Shown piece after piece: positions 21,666-34,300 of a stretch of 64,000 nucleotides of DNA (position 1 is the stretch's first letter; every line of letters starts with the position of its first letter). The notes under the pieces were generated by a model that saw nothing but the letters and a program-made list of their open reading frames with translations, did not search any database and was not told the origin of the DNA. The stretch lies in NCBI GenBank assembly GCA_907163375.1, contig CAJQUW010003639.1, positions 124,001 to 188,000 of the forward strand, given 5' to 3'. The stretch is from Prostheceraeus crozeri. Lineage: Eukaryota > Platyhelminthes > Polycladida > Euryleptidae. A program made the translations under genes and the position numbers.

Positions 21666-24246
21666 CGGAATATGCGATGCTCATTCATTGGCCTGCACAT
21701 GATTATTCATTGCTTTGTGTGATGAAAAGCTTCTCCCAATGTTTTATTCCACTTGATCTTTAAAATAAAGATAAAATAAATCCTCCATGTAAAACAATGT
21801 AGAGGCACACAGCATTGTTCAGAGCTTTACATAAGTACTTCAATTTATTTGTTTCTGAAAAACAGGGGCGGATAAATCGAAGGGTTGTTAGTGAAACTCC
21901 GTTAGATAGCTAAAAGTGACTAAACGGAGTCTCACTAACAACCACCAACATTTACCGTAAATCAAAAGCTCTTTTAGTGTCGCTGTTGAAATCCGACTGT
22001 TTGCTAACATTTTCTGTGCTAAATCGAAGGACAGTTTGCTAACGTTAGGTTTGCAACTACTCTTCGACGCAACTACGTCAGGGTTGTTTCGGATATGACG
22101 CTATTGACGTCACGTTCTGACGCGCGCCAATCGCAATCGACATTTGGCTAGCACTATACTATTACATTTCATTGTGATCATCATTGTGATTTCATTGTGT
22201 TTCATTTCATATCCAAAGGATTTAAACGATCCCTATGTAAGCGTACATGTCGGTATGAATCGAAATGGATATCTGCTTCTGCGCGCCACATTTCATGCAA
22301 ATTGCACTATCTTTTGACAACTTTCCCGACAAACAGTGTCTTAAACATAGGTTGTCTCTATGTTATAACAGTGACAGCATTGTGTCGTCATTGATTTTCT
22401 AAAAATCCTTCGATTTACAGCAAATGTTTGTGCTAACCATAGAAATAAACTGTTTATCTGAAGTTCACTAGAATGGAAATTGACTCAAGGTCGCGGCACA
22501 TCCGGGGGAACTAAGTTGGGCATGAAGAACCAATTAAAAGCTTCGATTTACTCATGTGACTGATTCTAACCCAATGATACAGACGTTGGCAGGTGCATCT
22601 AAGTGAAAATGCGTGCGATTTATGTGCCGTTATTGTGCATTGTATGAAGCTTAATTTCCATTCTAGAGGCTTCATTGTTGTCAATTTCTATTGTCAATTT
22701 GCGGCATCAGCCAATCTACTGATTTGGCTGTCAAATGGCCGTGTACAGTTTACATTGTGTATTTGCGTAACAATAACATATCATCGGGTTGAAATAGTCG
22801 GCTTATATTGCACAAGTACCTGTGTCCGTGAAAACATCGGCAGCAAGTAGTGAACAATAGAGAAAAGTTTGACGAACTTTCTGCTTCATATTTCTAGGTT
22901 TGATATTTGATTCTGCATTTCTACTTCACTTAATGAAATTTCCAGGATGATTGCCGACTATCTTCAGATTGTCAATTCTTCACGTCTGATGCCGCTCTGC
23001 AATACTGAGAGAGAACAAGGATAAAGGCGACAGTGACAAAATACGTCTGAACAGGCTCCACTTTCTTCAACGTCTGCGGTTCAAATTTGACATTTAGTTT
23101 TTCAACTTCCTGTTAAAAATGAAGTTGTGGAAACAACTTTTCTAGCAATGAGTTCTAAATGCTGATTTCTTTGAGAAAATCAAATAAAAAATCAGTCTGT
23201 TTTCACAGATTTCATTTTTTTTCAACTGTGATGAAATGTCACTCGTGTACAACCAAGCTTCGAAGTGCTGTGCATTAAATGCAGTCCAATCTGACAACAA
23301 GATCAAGTTGCAGAACTATCACCCTACATAGAAGTGTTTTAAATGAAAAGTCATAGCGATAGGAAATGCACAAGCAGTGGCAGCTACCGGTATGTCTAGA
23401 CGGGTGCTTCAACGACGAACAAGTGGCAGTAATCAGTAATCTTCAAAGATGAAATAAACCTGTCTGATCAACGGTTTAGAAGATAGTAAGCGCATGATAG
23501 AGTCAACCTGCATAAAATATCAATCTACATCAGCCTAAATGCGCTTTAAGTGAAAAAGGCACGTGCACAAGATTTTTCAAATCGTATCCGCTAATAGATC
23601 ATAAATGAAGGGCATACAAAAACTGTACAATCTGTCGATTAACTGGAGATTTTTATAGCATTGGATTTCCATGGGTTAACAAGTCATCCCTTGGATAACT
23701 ACGGCTATCCAAACAGCCGATAACTGTCGGTATCTTATCAAAATAAGCTTTGAATGAGCATTGAACACAGTCGTTGCTTCACACGGTCTCCATTATTTAA
23801 TAGGAAAGTTTAAGAAGTTTGTTAATTGAAGTTTAAAACGTTTGTTTAAAAAGTCAGAAAATTGAGAAAGCAGTTTTTGACGGGCCTTTCTCTCGAATCA
23901 CTTGCAGATTCTCTCATTGCAAGTCTCATCTCATTATTTCTGAATTTTCTATTATTTAAAGTTCACATTCTTCTCTGTCTTTAAATACTTGGCGCCATAT
24001 TCCGACAATATCTGATAGAGGAGTTCTATCGGAACCTTTATCATCTTTAATTAATTCAACATATCGCAAACATTCCATCGAAGCCTAGAAACTTAAGAAT
24101 TAATGAATGTGTTACAAAAATAAATTCAAGTTTCTGTTGAGGCAACTTGCCTACGCATTATTGCCTTTTATCTTCTTAACATTTGGAATGAAAATCATTT
24201 TCACTTTTTTGTGAACATTTTTCATCCACTATTTCATTATCTTTTC
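21666..24246. other. Non-coding stretch, probably GPCR intron or intergenic
   Basis: No exon recognised. Holds the hairpin at 21883-21943. Near 23452-23507 a word (CCTGTCTGATCAA, AGAAGATAGT) recurs at about 26231-26264. The reading frames are short. Confidence 0.4.
21883..21943. repeat. Hairpin, 23-bp arms
   Basis: GGTTGTTAGTGAAACTCCGT plus TAG (21883-21905) is the near-perfect reverse complement of CTAAACGGAGTCTCACTAAC plus AACC (21920-21943), with a 14-base loop. The words AAATCGAAGG at 21876 and CCTTCGATTT near 22408 are inverted to each other and may mark the ends of a foldback element of about 540 bp. Confidence 0.6.
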
Positions 24247-26097
24247 TTAACCCATTAAACGCGGTGGCATATATATATATATATAGGCCGGGTAACTTGC
24301 CTCCATTTGTGCTTCATTTTAGCAGTGAAATTTTGTTTTCCGGATCATTTCTTTTTGACATAACTTACAACGATGTTCAAGATTTGTGATGTGAAATTAA
24401 TTTTTCATCTTCGTCCATTTGGCGGGAAATTCAAATTGTTTTTCAAAATGGGGCGATGAAATTCTTTGTTTTGGTAAGTTGAGCAAAATATTCAATTTTG
24501 AACTTTCATAATTTTTTCGTATTCATGTATGTTTCATTTGGCGCATTTTCTAGCCCTGTGCACCAGTCTGATATTCAAATTCGACTTAGTTCAGTGGCAA
24601 TGCAGAAAATACGTACTGGAATATATACATGCCATCGCGTAATCCGCTACTGTGAATGTCAGAATAAGTATCTCTTTCAGATAAAAAAAACCTCAGCGAT
24701 TCATGCGCTGTATGGAGAGGATGAAATTGTAATATTGCCCGCATTATGAGATGTTAAAACAGTGCACACAGTGGTAAAGAGGAAGAATGGTGGCCTTGGC
24801 GATGATATACCAAGTAGGCCTAATTTTTACATGTACCTACAAATATGAACATGTCTATCGAATGCCCTGTATTGATACTGGTTTTACAGCAAAATTGTGA
24901 CCAATCAGATGCTTGGTTCTTCCATTATCTTACATTTTGAAAATGGAGTGGAAAGTATTATACGAAGACGTGTGAGATCAAGATCGACCTCAGTAGGCCT
25001 ACTCACGGTTTGAAAACGATGAACACAATCTAGCCACACTTCCACTAGCTTCGTAGTTGTTTGCTGTAGCTGTACTCCTAGTACAAACCAGCATGTTAAT
25101 TTTTTGAAGACACATTTCACTATTTTCGTCTCTTGTGATACTGGGTAGGCATAATAATGAAAATTACACGGTGTATGCGAAAGCTCTTCTATTTCTAAAC
25201 AGCAGCATATGGCTTCCACTGAAGTTAACGATCATGATCTGGATGAGGAAGATGATTATAAACTCTGCATGGGCGAAGCCGACTTCAGAATTTATCATCA
25301 AGGTTTTTCATGAACAAAATGCTAGAAATGCGATGTGGGATTGTGTGACAAGTGTTTCAAAGCGTGCCAAATTTGGTGACTTATTTCATGACGACATGAG
25401 CTGTTGAGCACACACATAAAAGCAAGATAGTCGTTATACAGAGCAAAATAGGCCTACTAAAGAGAAAATTATTGATAGAAGTGCATGTGTACTTGTATGA
25501 TAATTTTAGAAATTGTTATGCACTGCTGTAAGATGTGTTTCATATCATGCAACAATGACACAATTTATGCTTTGAATAAAGCTAAGTAAAAATTGTAAAT
25601 TATGCAGCATTGTTCTTGTCTGAATTTGATTCACATGTAGCCTACATGTAGCTGAATAATGCATCAAAGCAGTTGATATGAATAACGGATGTGTAAGATG
25701 AAATTTGAAATGCACAAAAAAGATGTTCGCACCAGACAAATAGTTCTTGTTACAGTTTTATAAAGTTCAGTGCTTCAATTTTGCCATTTATTAACACAAC
25801 CAAAATTTGCTACTTTTTAGGAGTGGTAGGTCGCGATGGGATATATATATATATATATTAACTAAATAAGACAAATCAAAATGCTTGAATTATACCCAAA
25901 AAATGATCCCCAAAGAAAACACAGTATCAAATAAAATCCCCGGCAAATGTATATATTTGCATACATATGCCACCCTCGAATTCGAACCCAAATCACTCGT
26001 ACATGTGCAAATGTTTATGTTTCGTGATATTTCAAGCTATGTTTACCGATACGATTCGAAATATGCAAAGAAATCGCAGCCGCGTTTAATGGGTTAA
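24247..26097 (+). mobile_element. piggyBac-type element with intact ends
   Basis: TTAA (24247-24250) followed by CCCATTAAACGCGG is matched in inverted orientation by CCGCGTTTAATGGG followed by TTAA (26080-26097). TTAA target sites and CCC...GGG termini are the hallmark of piggyBac elements. The element is 1843 bp between the TTAA copies. It has no full transposase, so it is non-autonomous or internally deleted. (AT)n runs lie just inside the left end and near 25841-25858. A diverged 3' end of the same family lies at 2640-2733. Confidence 0.8.
25213..25311 (+). pseudogene. Possible acidic N-terminus of a piggyBac transposase
   Basis: A frame from the ATG in CATATGGCTTCC reads MASTEVNDHDLDEEDDYKLC and stops about 30 codons on. 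Acidic N-termini are common in piggyBac transposases, and the frame lies inside the piggyBac-type element. The rest of the enzyme, including the DDD catalytic core, is absent. This is a suggestion only. Confidence 0.25.
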
Positions 26098-26630
26098 TGA
26101 ACTCTCCAAATGATGCAGTCAGATTAACAGGAGAAGCAATGATCGGAGAAGGACAATCAGTGACACTTATGCCTAGACAATGCAATTCGCGACCCTCCGC
26201 CCCTGCGTAAACTGTAAAGAAGAAGTAAGCCTGTCTGATCAATGGCTTTGAAGATAGTCAGCGGAGGATGGAGTTCTCTTAGAAAGAGGAAGACTTCTCT
26301 TAGTAACTACCATGCTTCTTCACTAACAACTAGCAAACAGACGTTGAATGAGTTTGAGATGTGCAACTAGCAGATAAGATGACATTTCCATGGATATTGA
26401 ATAAACACTACTTTTGCACACTAGTGTCATGTCGTCTAAGTGAATGCACCGGCAACGCAATCTAAATAGAGGAATTACCTGTTGCAATAAACTGTGCAAA
26501 TTTATTTATTTATTCATCACAGAATTTAGTTTTACAGGCGTAATAATTTAGTTAGACGACACAGTGTGTTAAAATTAGCATTTATTGAATATCCATCGAA
26601 GTTTTGTGGGAGTCATGTCGATGTTCAGAG
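26098..26630. other. Non-coding stretch
   Basis: No gene recognised. Shares the CCTGTCTGATCAA..GAAGATAGT word (about 26231-26264) with 23462. Confidence 0.4.
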
Positions 26631-27540
26631 AACTAGGCCTGCTGCTGATGATTCCTGATATTGGATGAAATGGCAGCTATTCAGGTCTGTTCCCTGTGAG
26701 AGATGTGAACTAGGCCTGCTGCTGATGATTCCTGATATTGGATGAAATGGCAGCTATTCAGGTCTGTTCCCTGTGAGAGATGTGAGCTAGGCCTGCTGCT
26801 GATGATTCCTGATATTGGATGAAATGGCAGCTATTCAGGTCTGTTCCCTGTGAGAGATGTGAGGTAGGCCTGCTGCTGATGATTCCTGATATTGGATGAA
26901 ATGGCAGCTATTCAGGTCTGTTCCCTGTGAGAGATGTGAGGTAGGCCTGCTGCTGATGATTCCTGATATTGGATGAAATGGCAGCTATTCAGGTCTGTTC
27001 CCTGTGAGAGATGTGAACTAGGCCTGCTGCTGATGATTCCTGATATTGGATGGAATGACAGCTATTCAGGTCTGTTCCCTGTGAGAGATGTGAGGTAGGC
27101 CTGCTGCTGATGATTCCTGATATTGGATGAAATGGCAGCTATTCAGGTCTGTTCCCTGTGAGAGATGTGAGGTAGGCCTGCTGCTGATGATTCCTGATAT
27201 TGGATGAAATGGCAGCTATTCAGGTGTGTTCCCTGTGAGAGATGTGAACTAGGCCTGCTGATGATGACTCCTGATATTGGATGAAATGGCAGCTATTCAG
27301 GTCTGTTTCCTGTGAGAGATGTGAACTAGGCCTGCTGCTGATGATTCCTGATATTGGATGAAATGGCAGCTATTCAGGTCTGTTCCCTGTGAGAGATGTG
27401 AGGTAGGCCTGCTGATGATGATTCCTGATATTGGATGGAATGACAGCTATTCAGGTCTGTTCCCTGTGAGAGATGTGAACTAGGCCTGCTGCTGATGATT
27501 CCTGATATTGGATGAAATGGCAGCTATTCAGTTCTGTTCC
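26631..27540. repeat. Tandem array, 77-bp unit, about 11.8 copies
   Basis: Unit starts at AACTAGGCCT (26631), then AACTAGGCCT at 26708, with a strict 77-bp period. Copies are nearly identical except for a two-base site (AAC, AGC or AGG before TAGGCCT) and a few substitutions such as GATGGAATGACAGC. 77 is not a multiple of three and frames are interrupted, so the array is not coding. Confidence 0.95.
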
Positions 27541-28380
27541 TATTTTTCAGCTGAGAATCCTTGTTTTTTCTAATTCTAATTTGACGACAACACGTGTTCC
27601 AGTGTCCAAAAAAAGTATTTCAGCGTAACATTGATTCTGCTAGATACTGTGCAATATGCTGAGGTCAAAGATACGCCTGCAGAGCGCCTGAATGCAGAAA
27701 TGAACTTTCATTTCCCAGGAAAAAATTTGATTTCTAAAACCTCAACTCACATAAACTGGGGACAATATTGGCAATCTCCCACGGACCAACTAAGAACTTT
27801 ATCGTTGTGTAGGAGCGAGTGTTGTGAAGATCAAACGCATGGATGATGAAAATTTAACAGATGGAAATTAAGAATGAAGAACGATAGTGCAGTCATCAGG
27901 AAATAGACGTGAAATCAAATGACGAGAAATAGAAAGAAGATAGGAATTCATTGACGGATAAAGAAGAGAAGTACAAAATCTGCGGAAATATTACGAACAC
28001 TCACTTATGATTCTCCTCAATTATACTGAACAGTCTTACTTCTTTTCAGTATAAATTGACGCAATATCGTACAATCGCGATTGCATAGATTCTAGTGCGT
28101 CAAATCCATTTGACACGGCAACAGAGGCACGCGAGTATGAAACTCTGGCTTAGAGATTGATGTGACTCAAAGTTTGTGCGGTGATCTACCGGTGAGCGGT
28201 ATAATTCAGGTTTTATCGGGTCAACAGTTACGCATCCCCAAAGTTGATGATTTGAGAGTGCTTTTCAGCCTTTGATACTGGTGCCGTTCTTTTCATTGTC
28301 CCCTCAAAGACAGCAATGAATGCTGCTGTATGTATCTTGATGTTTTGGAGGAGAAACTTGTGATACTTCTTGTCACAAGA
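27541..28380. other. Non-coding stretch
   Basis: A 71-codon frame at 27631-27846 follows an acceptor-like TTTTTCAG at 27549, but stop codons separate the two. No gene is supported. Confidence 0.35.
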
Positions 28381-29553
28381 TCTTTTCAAAAATCTTGTAA
28401 GGCATTATTCTGGATTCTATCAAGCACAAATTGGTAGACGCCTATGGTCTGAATCAGTTCGGATTTAGGCCCAAATCATCAAAACTTCACGCTCAAATCC
28501 ATCTTCACAACTGCATTATGTCACTGCCATTTTGGACCTCCAAGGTTACAGTGTTTGTACTATGATGTCATTTGACATCAAAAGGTATTTCATAGCTTGG
28601 GACACCTTCAACTACTCAAATCGCCACAAAAAGCAAATTGGCCATCGTCTTTTGTGGATAGTGGTGTGAGAATTACCTACACAACAGAACTCAATGTGTA
28701 AGACTTTGCTAGGAAATCTTGTCCTCCCCTATAAAAGTGACTTCCGGAGTACCCCAAGGCTCTGTGATATCTCCCTACATGTTCATCATTCACGTCATCT
28801 TCACATCCTTCATCAAGACACATCCAAATGACGAAATATGCTGATGACATCGTCTGCATAACACCCATAGGGAAAGTTAAGGACTCTGACCTTCTCATCT
28901 CATCGGAAGTACAACATGTGATCGAATGGACTCAGTCAAATGGTCTCTCCATAAATGCATCGAAAGCAAAATGCCTATTCTTTAAAAAGTGACACTCACT
29001 GTCCCCTCAAATATTAATTTTGTAAATAATTTAAAACTTTTGGGCGTGATCTGCAGTGCCGATCTTCTCTGGGACTCGCATGTTGATTACATCAGCGGAT
29101 GTCGACGAATTTACATACTTAAGAAGTGGCGAAGTCACATCACGAAGAAGCAGTTGATTGCCATGCATAATGTAATCGAGTACTGTGCACCATTATTTGT
29201 AGGAATTAGCCAGTCAAACACGGAAAAGCTAGAAAAGATACGATGGAGGTGCCACCGAATCGTTTGACAATGTAGTGAGTTCACAGTACCAGTCTGGATA
29301 AGGTCTGAATGAAATTTATATAATGAAGCACCCGTCATATATTCTTCATAGTCTATATCCACGTACGCATCAACATTCAACAAAACTCATGTCTTCTATT
29401 CGCACTAAGCACCGACATGACTCCTTCATTCCTTATATGAGCAGTTTATCGAACCGCCTGCATTAATATGTAGCTCATTTTGTGTAACTTCTAACAGTGT
29501 GTCATCTCGATTTTCAATCATTGAAATAAACGTTTCTTATCTTATCTTATATT
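28381..29553 (+). mobile_element. CR1/L2-like LINE, 5'-truncated and decayed
   Basis: Translations across three frames give ordered RT blocks: KHKLVDAYGLNQFGFRPKSS, VTSGVPQGSVISPYMFII, the catalytic ADDIVCITP, GLSINASKAKCLFF, NLKLLGVICSADLLWDSHVDYI, and the C-terminal IEYCAPLFVGIS..LEKIRWRCHRIV (to 29267). The 3' end has AATAAACGTTTC followed by (TTATC)n at about 29538-29553, the microsatellite tail of CR1/L2-type LINEs. Several stops and frame shifts are present and the endonuclease part is missing. Confidence 0.8.
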
Positions 29554-29693
29554 TTTCTCTTGATCAGTTAAAAGAATCTATTTGACGAAATAAGAGGAAT
29601 TCTTTTGAATGCTTCAGAGTGGAAATTAACAAAGTCCTGTATCTCTCTTTAAAACATCATTTACAGGAAAAATTACAAATAAAAATTAAATTA

Positions 29694-30315
29694 CAGGAGA
29701 AAAATTTCATCCAAAGTTGATGTACGCGGTATGGTGGATAAGACACTTATCGCTTTTCCACGCTGAACCGCCATATTCAACGCTTGGAAGAGGAATTTCG
29801 TAGATCGTATTTCCCCTGTCTCTCGCTTAATGAGCGCGCCGATTTCGTTTATGAGACCCATGCCTTCTTTTCCCCATGAACCTAAAGTCTCGACACAGAT
29901 TGGCACAACGTGATTTGAATCGCTCAAATTTGAATATTTGGCCAATTTCTTTGCCTCGGTTTTTTCGGCGATAACACCTGACTTGATGTTGGAGTCAGCA
30001 ATGTGACGGTGCCATCGTATCCACGCGTGTGAAGCCCCGGACTAAGCATTTCCCAGCTTTCCAGGGAATCAATGTCATTCCATCTGGCCTTTTACCGTCA
30101 GACCGTGACATTCCGATGGGCTCCAAAACTGATGGGAATCCGGCGGATCCAAGAGGTCATTAGCTTGGTGATGGCGTGGAAACCGTCCTGCGCTTTTCTT
30201 TCAGCTAAGTCCGTGATGCCCGTTTGGTTCAACTTTAGTGCCGCAGATGAAAGTATGTGTATGCACAATGTTGATCATAGGCGAAGACCGACAGCAATTC
30301 GCAGTTGAATGTCAT
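29694..30315 (-). mobile_element. Retroelement C-terminal fragment (zinc-ribbon/PDG-type)
   Basis: On the minus strand the pieces, in order, read DDIQLRIAVGLRL, a broken CGxK..H..LS segment, [34 protein letters not shown], and the longest open part, EAKKLAKYSNLSDSNHVVPI then CVETLGSWGKEGMGLINEIG to a stop at 29691. This order (IGLRL, Cys/His cluster, DGKRPDG, W-x-DxT-x-x-DT-like segment, K-Y, ETxGxxG) is the conserved region downstream of RT in many invertebrate LINE-like ORFs. At least two frame shifts are present. Confidence 0.6.
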
Positions 30316-31207
30316 CCAGCTTGAGGCCCAGGGATGAAAATGGCATTGCATTTAACCAGTCGCCAGAATGTAATGATGCAGTGGAAATAAGTCAGGCCTT
30401 GTCTTGTACAATAGTCGCAATTGGTATACGAAAATGACGCCTGCTTATTATTGCAAGGCACTGCCAGACTCACTGCCAAAAAAATGCGAGTTGATCAACA
30501 AAGCCAAAGGTGGACCCACTAAGTACTGACTAATTGAATTATTAATGTGTTTTAATTCACGAATATTTGGAATCACTTTGCATATTTTCAATGAATACGA
30601 GCAATCATTTACAAAGAATATGCAATTTAGAAAATTTGTCTGAAAAGTTTCGGACCCTTTCATTCCCTTAATCGGTACCATTTTGCCTAACAGTGTGTGG
30701 AGTTAATCTCAAGAAGACTGCTTTCACTACGACTGAAAATTATCATATAAGACTTCGACGCTTTCTCCTCAAAGTCTCTTGAGTAGTGAGGTCATAGTTT
30801 ATTTGACATGGAAATTATTTTATCTTGGCTAAAACGATGGCGGATTTGTCGCCACTAAAATACATCAGAGAAATGTGGAGGTTCCACACTTGTTAATACT
30901 TTGCTTCTCGAAGTCTCTTGAGTTGTGAGCAGATACAATCTATTATCATGGTAGCTGCAGAGATCCATCCTTTTTCAATCACCTCAAAGTTACTACCTCA
31001 AGATTCCATGTCTGACGTCATGTTAATGCAACTTTGTGAAATGTCAAGCCGATGACGGGGTTTAGTTCACAGCGGTAGTCTACGCATATTTCTTGCTTTC
31101 TAATGAATCCTGACACGTCTTCCTGGCATTTTCCTCAACAATAGAGTTGACATTTGCATGAATTTATGCCGAAATGCTATTGCGTGACCATGACTCTTCC
31201 TCCAAAG
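30316..31207. other. Non-coding stretch upstream of the secreted-protein gene
   Basis: Contains two diverged direct repeats of about 50 bp (AAGTCTCTTGAGT..GTGAG..CATGG) at about 30772-30812 and 30911-30951. No gene recognised. Confidence 0.4.
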
Positions 31208-31245
31208 TATAAATGCATTCGATGATCGTCTTTCGACCATCAGTT
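31208..31245 (+). promoter_or_regulatory. Candidate core promoter (TATA and initiator)
   Basis: TATAAA at 31208-31213 is followed 34 bases later by TCAGTT, an initiator-like word with its A at 31242. The start codon lies at 31254, which would give a 5' untranslated leader of only about 12 bases. Spacing is at the long end of normal. Confidence 0.5.
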
Positions 31246-31253
31246 GCCGAGAA

Positions 31254-31347
31254 ATGTTGTCCAAAGTTGTCTGTTTCATTCTCTTGGGCAGTTTGTCCAT
31301 GACAAGTGCTGAGGATGCCTCCTTACCTTCCGGTGATGGAGAGATGG
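31254..31347 (+). CDS. Secreted cationic protein, exon 1 (signal peptide)
   Basis: The start codon has a purine at -3 (GAAATG) and opens 31 codons encoding the signal peptide and the first mature residues (EDASLPSGDGEM). The exon ends one base into codon 32, at a consensus donor GTAAGT (31348). A minus-strand frame over the same bases is a shadow. Confidence 0.8.
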
Positions 31348-34300
31348 GTAAGTTAACGTGAAATTCAACTTCGATTTGAATTCATTTAATGTATTTGTCT
31401 TCATTACAGCAATCATCTTTAAAAATGCGAATATTTGATGTGCTCTTTTTGATATGAATTATATTTCGGCCAAATGGTTCTTTTGAAACAGTTTTGCAAT
31501 TAAATTTGATTTCCTTTTTAGTTCGAATCGCCTGTGACAAAATTGGCAACGAATCATAAGTTCATAAGCTATCAGTTACAGCAATGAGTAGCAATACAAT
31601 GAAAGCAAATGCAATTGTCAAGACAATTGTTCCTTGTTGTTTTGTTGTTTACGTTGAAGAGCAGATAATATTTATAGGTCTACATGTAGTTTTCCTACCA
31701 CTCGGAGACTATATGTAGCGACCAACTTAATCAGTGTTTATCCACACAGGGAATTTTTAAAGAGACATCATTGTGACGAACCAGACTGCAAATGAGACTT
31801 TCACAGAATGATGTACACCCTATCGGCGCGTCTGAGGAGTTCTACTCGGTTCCTTATCTTGTCAGACAGGACAAAGAAAAGTGTACGTAAGTCCAATAGG
31901 AATCAGATTGATGTTTCTGTAAAAATGAGATATTTTATTCAGATAGAAGTAATAAGTCTACAGCCATGGTCCTAAACACATTTATATTTGGCATCAAGCA
32001 AAGACAGCATTTTCGTTATCTTTTACTTGAAACTTTTAGCCTTAGCCATTTGCTCGCATACCATCGATCTGAACACAGGAAAGCTGCTATATTCTAATAA
32101 AATAACAGCAACATGGATTGCGCGCATGATTGCATGCCAGACTCGGCCTGTGCAACATCAACTTTGCTAGCCTTGAAAGCACAAGATCTTTTCTACTCAA
32201 CAAGTTGAAAGCTAGGAACTTCTAGACAAAAATGGTTGCTCTTATTAGGAAAATTGGCATCAATCTGAAGGCCTCTGAAATTGTCGGAGAACATGAAAAT
32301 CCGAATTTTCGCTTTGTTTTCGTAAGAAGAACTAGAATGAACAACACCTGCGTGCAACAGTCTAGTGCAATGTTGCTAGATCCAAGAGGAATGAAATCGT
32401 TGAAGCAATTTAATTCATTTGAATCAAATTGAAGATTCTTGCAATGAGGCGAAATCACAGAATTAGATTCATCTGCGCGCGCTTCGGTTTCCTAGAAAGG
32501 AAGGGTTATATGTAACCTTAATATTGAAATGGCACATCACCGAATTAGACAACTTGCTCCTTCTCGAATGGATAATTCGTGTATCGCTTGCTATTGGAAA
32601 TGGCAAACAATAAGCTGTCAGCAAAGGACAACAGAGCCAGTGAGAGATGCGTGCGTGGTGTGATAACACTTCACATACACCAAAACACACATAGATGCGT
32701 GGCTTCGATTCAATGTATGCACTACACAGTGAGCAATGCCGAGGAGAGGATCATCAAGTGAACTAATTTTCGTACGCCTGCTACTTTCTTTAATAATGAT
32801 CGAAGGGCGAACATTATATGGAGAAAACTTGTGCGCAATGATTTGAATTCTTCGAATCTGAAGGAATTTTGTCAATCGAAGCACTTTGCTGGAACTCACA
32901 TTAATCCGCAAACGACGCACGACTTTTTTCCTATCTCTGTAAGGTATAAGGAATTCCTTTTTGCCCACCTAATAGGTTCCTCAATGTGACATCAATTTCG
33001 TATTAATCACACTTCTAGCAAACCGAAGCAGATAAACAAAATATTTAATTCTGTGGGCGAAATGTTGAATGCTCTTCATCAAAATGCTTTTACATTAAAG
33101 ACAAAAAAAATAATAACCTGAATCTGTACACTGACAGGGTGTCGATGCTAACCATTGGAAGCCAACATCGTTTCGGTGTCTTTGTACTGACAACATACGT
33201 ACCACTTTTATATGCTGCTTTTATGTACCGCTTTTAGTATCCACTCTAGTTCTATAACATTCTACAATCGGATATCTATGGCTGAGACCATTTGCACATA
33301 TTTCGGCTGTATTTGCGCTCTTCGGTCGAAGATTTGTTCGCTCGCTATTGTTGACAAAAATGATTGCGTAAATTCATTCACTACAATTGTAAATCACTTG
33401 ATCTTTTCAGCCAGCATTCCGACTTCTCTTACGGAGATTTTGTCTGAGATCGCCAATGCAGTTGAAGGCTCCAATACGACTTCTGAGCATGCTCAAGAAG
33501 CAGTCAAAAGGATTCGTGCAGGCATTGCCGCTGTAAGAGATGCAAGCCCTGAAGATCAGGCAATTTTGAGTGGAATTCTTTCAAGTGACGGCAACGTATT
33601 GGGAGAAGTCATTCAAACAGCTTCAGATTTGACCGTGAGATGCCGTGTAATGGGCACTTTACGTGCAATCATGAAAGTTGCAAGGAAGACACTGAGAAAA
33701 ATTAAGGAGAAGGTAAGAGATGATTTGTGACCAACTTTACTCAACAAATTTGAAATTGTTCATTTGAAACATTCATTTTGTCTTTATCACCCTTTAACAA
33801 CATAGCGAACAGAGGTCTTCTTAAGCATCTATACTGTATATTCAAATGAACTTATCACGGTCAGTTTACAATGGATGCGGGTCTCCATACGTCCATACTT
33901 TGATCACTCTACTATATATACATGTATAGCGATTGAGCGTCTTCATAATTCTCAACTGTCTATAAACAGCAAAATAAGAATCAGCCAGAGCTCAGTCACA
34001 ACGTTGCCGAAGTAGCCCCAAAATTGTGATCCAGCCATTTAGATTATATCACATACAGGTGCGTTCGGGGGAGTTGCAAGATGCGTATTCACTCCTTTTT
34101 ACCAACATGCATCAGCATTCTGAACAAAATGTAATTTTTTACTGACTCTCTGAATATGACTCAGTGTATCCTCAATCTCCGTGCTTGTAATTTGCAATGA
34201 TGATTTCCATTTCAAGAAAATAAACGTTTACTACTACTGCTACTTTAATCAAGGGTTTTTTTAAGTATCCAGTCTCGTTTTACAGTCCACTGACTGGAAA

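Noticed and set aside
25978-25993. GGGTTCGAATTCG on the minus strand as a tRNA B box
   Set aside because: No A box at the required distance, and it lies in the 3' part of the piggyBac-type element.
31100-31300. Minus-strand frame over the signal-peptide exon
   Set aside because: Shadow of exon 1 on the opposite strand.
32618-32968. 116-codon minus-strand frame
   Set aside because: Inside MITE family C copy 2; the frame does not hold in copy 1.
33212-33410. Extension of exon 2 of the secreted-protein gene upstream to 33212
   Set aside because: The frame is open, but a consensus acceptor at 33401-33410 joins exon 1 in phase, and the upstream part has no such support.
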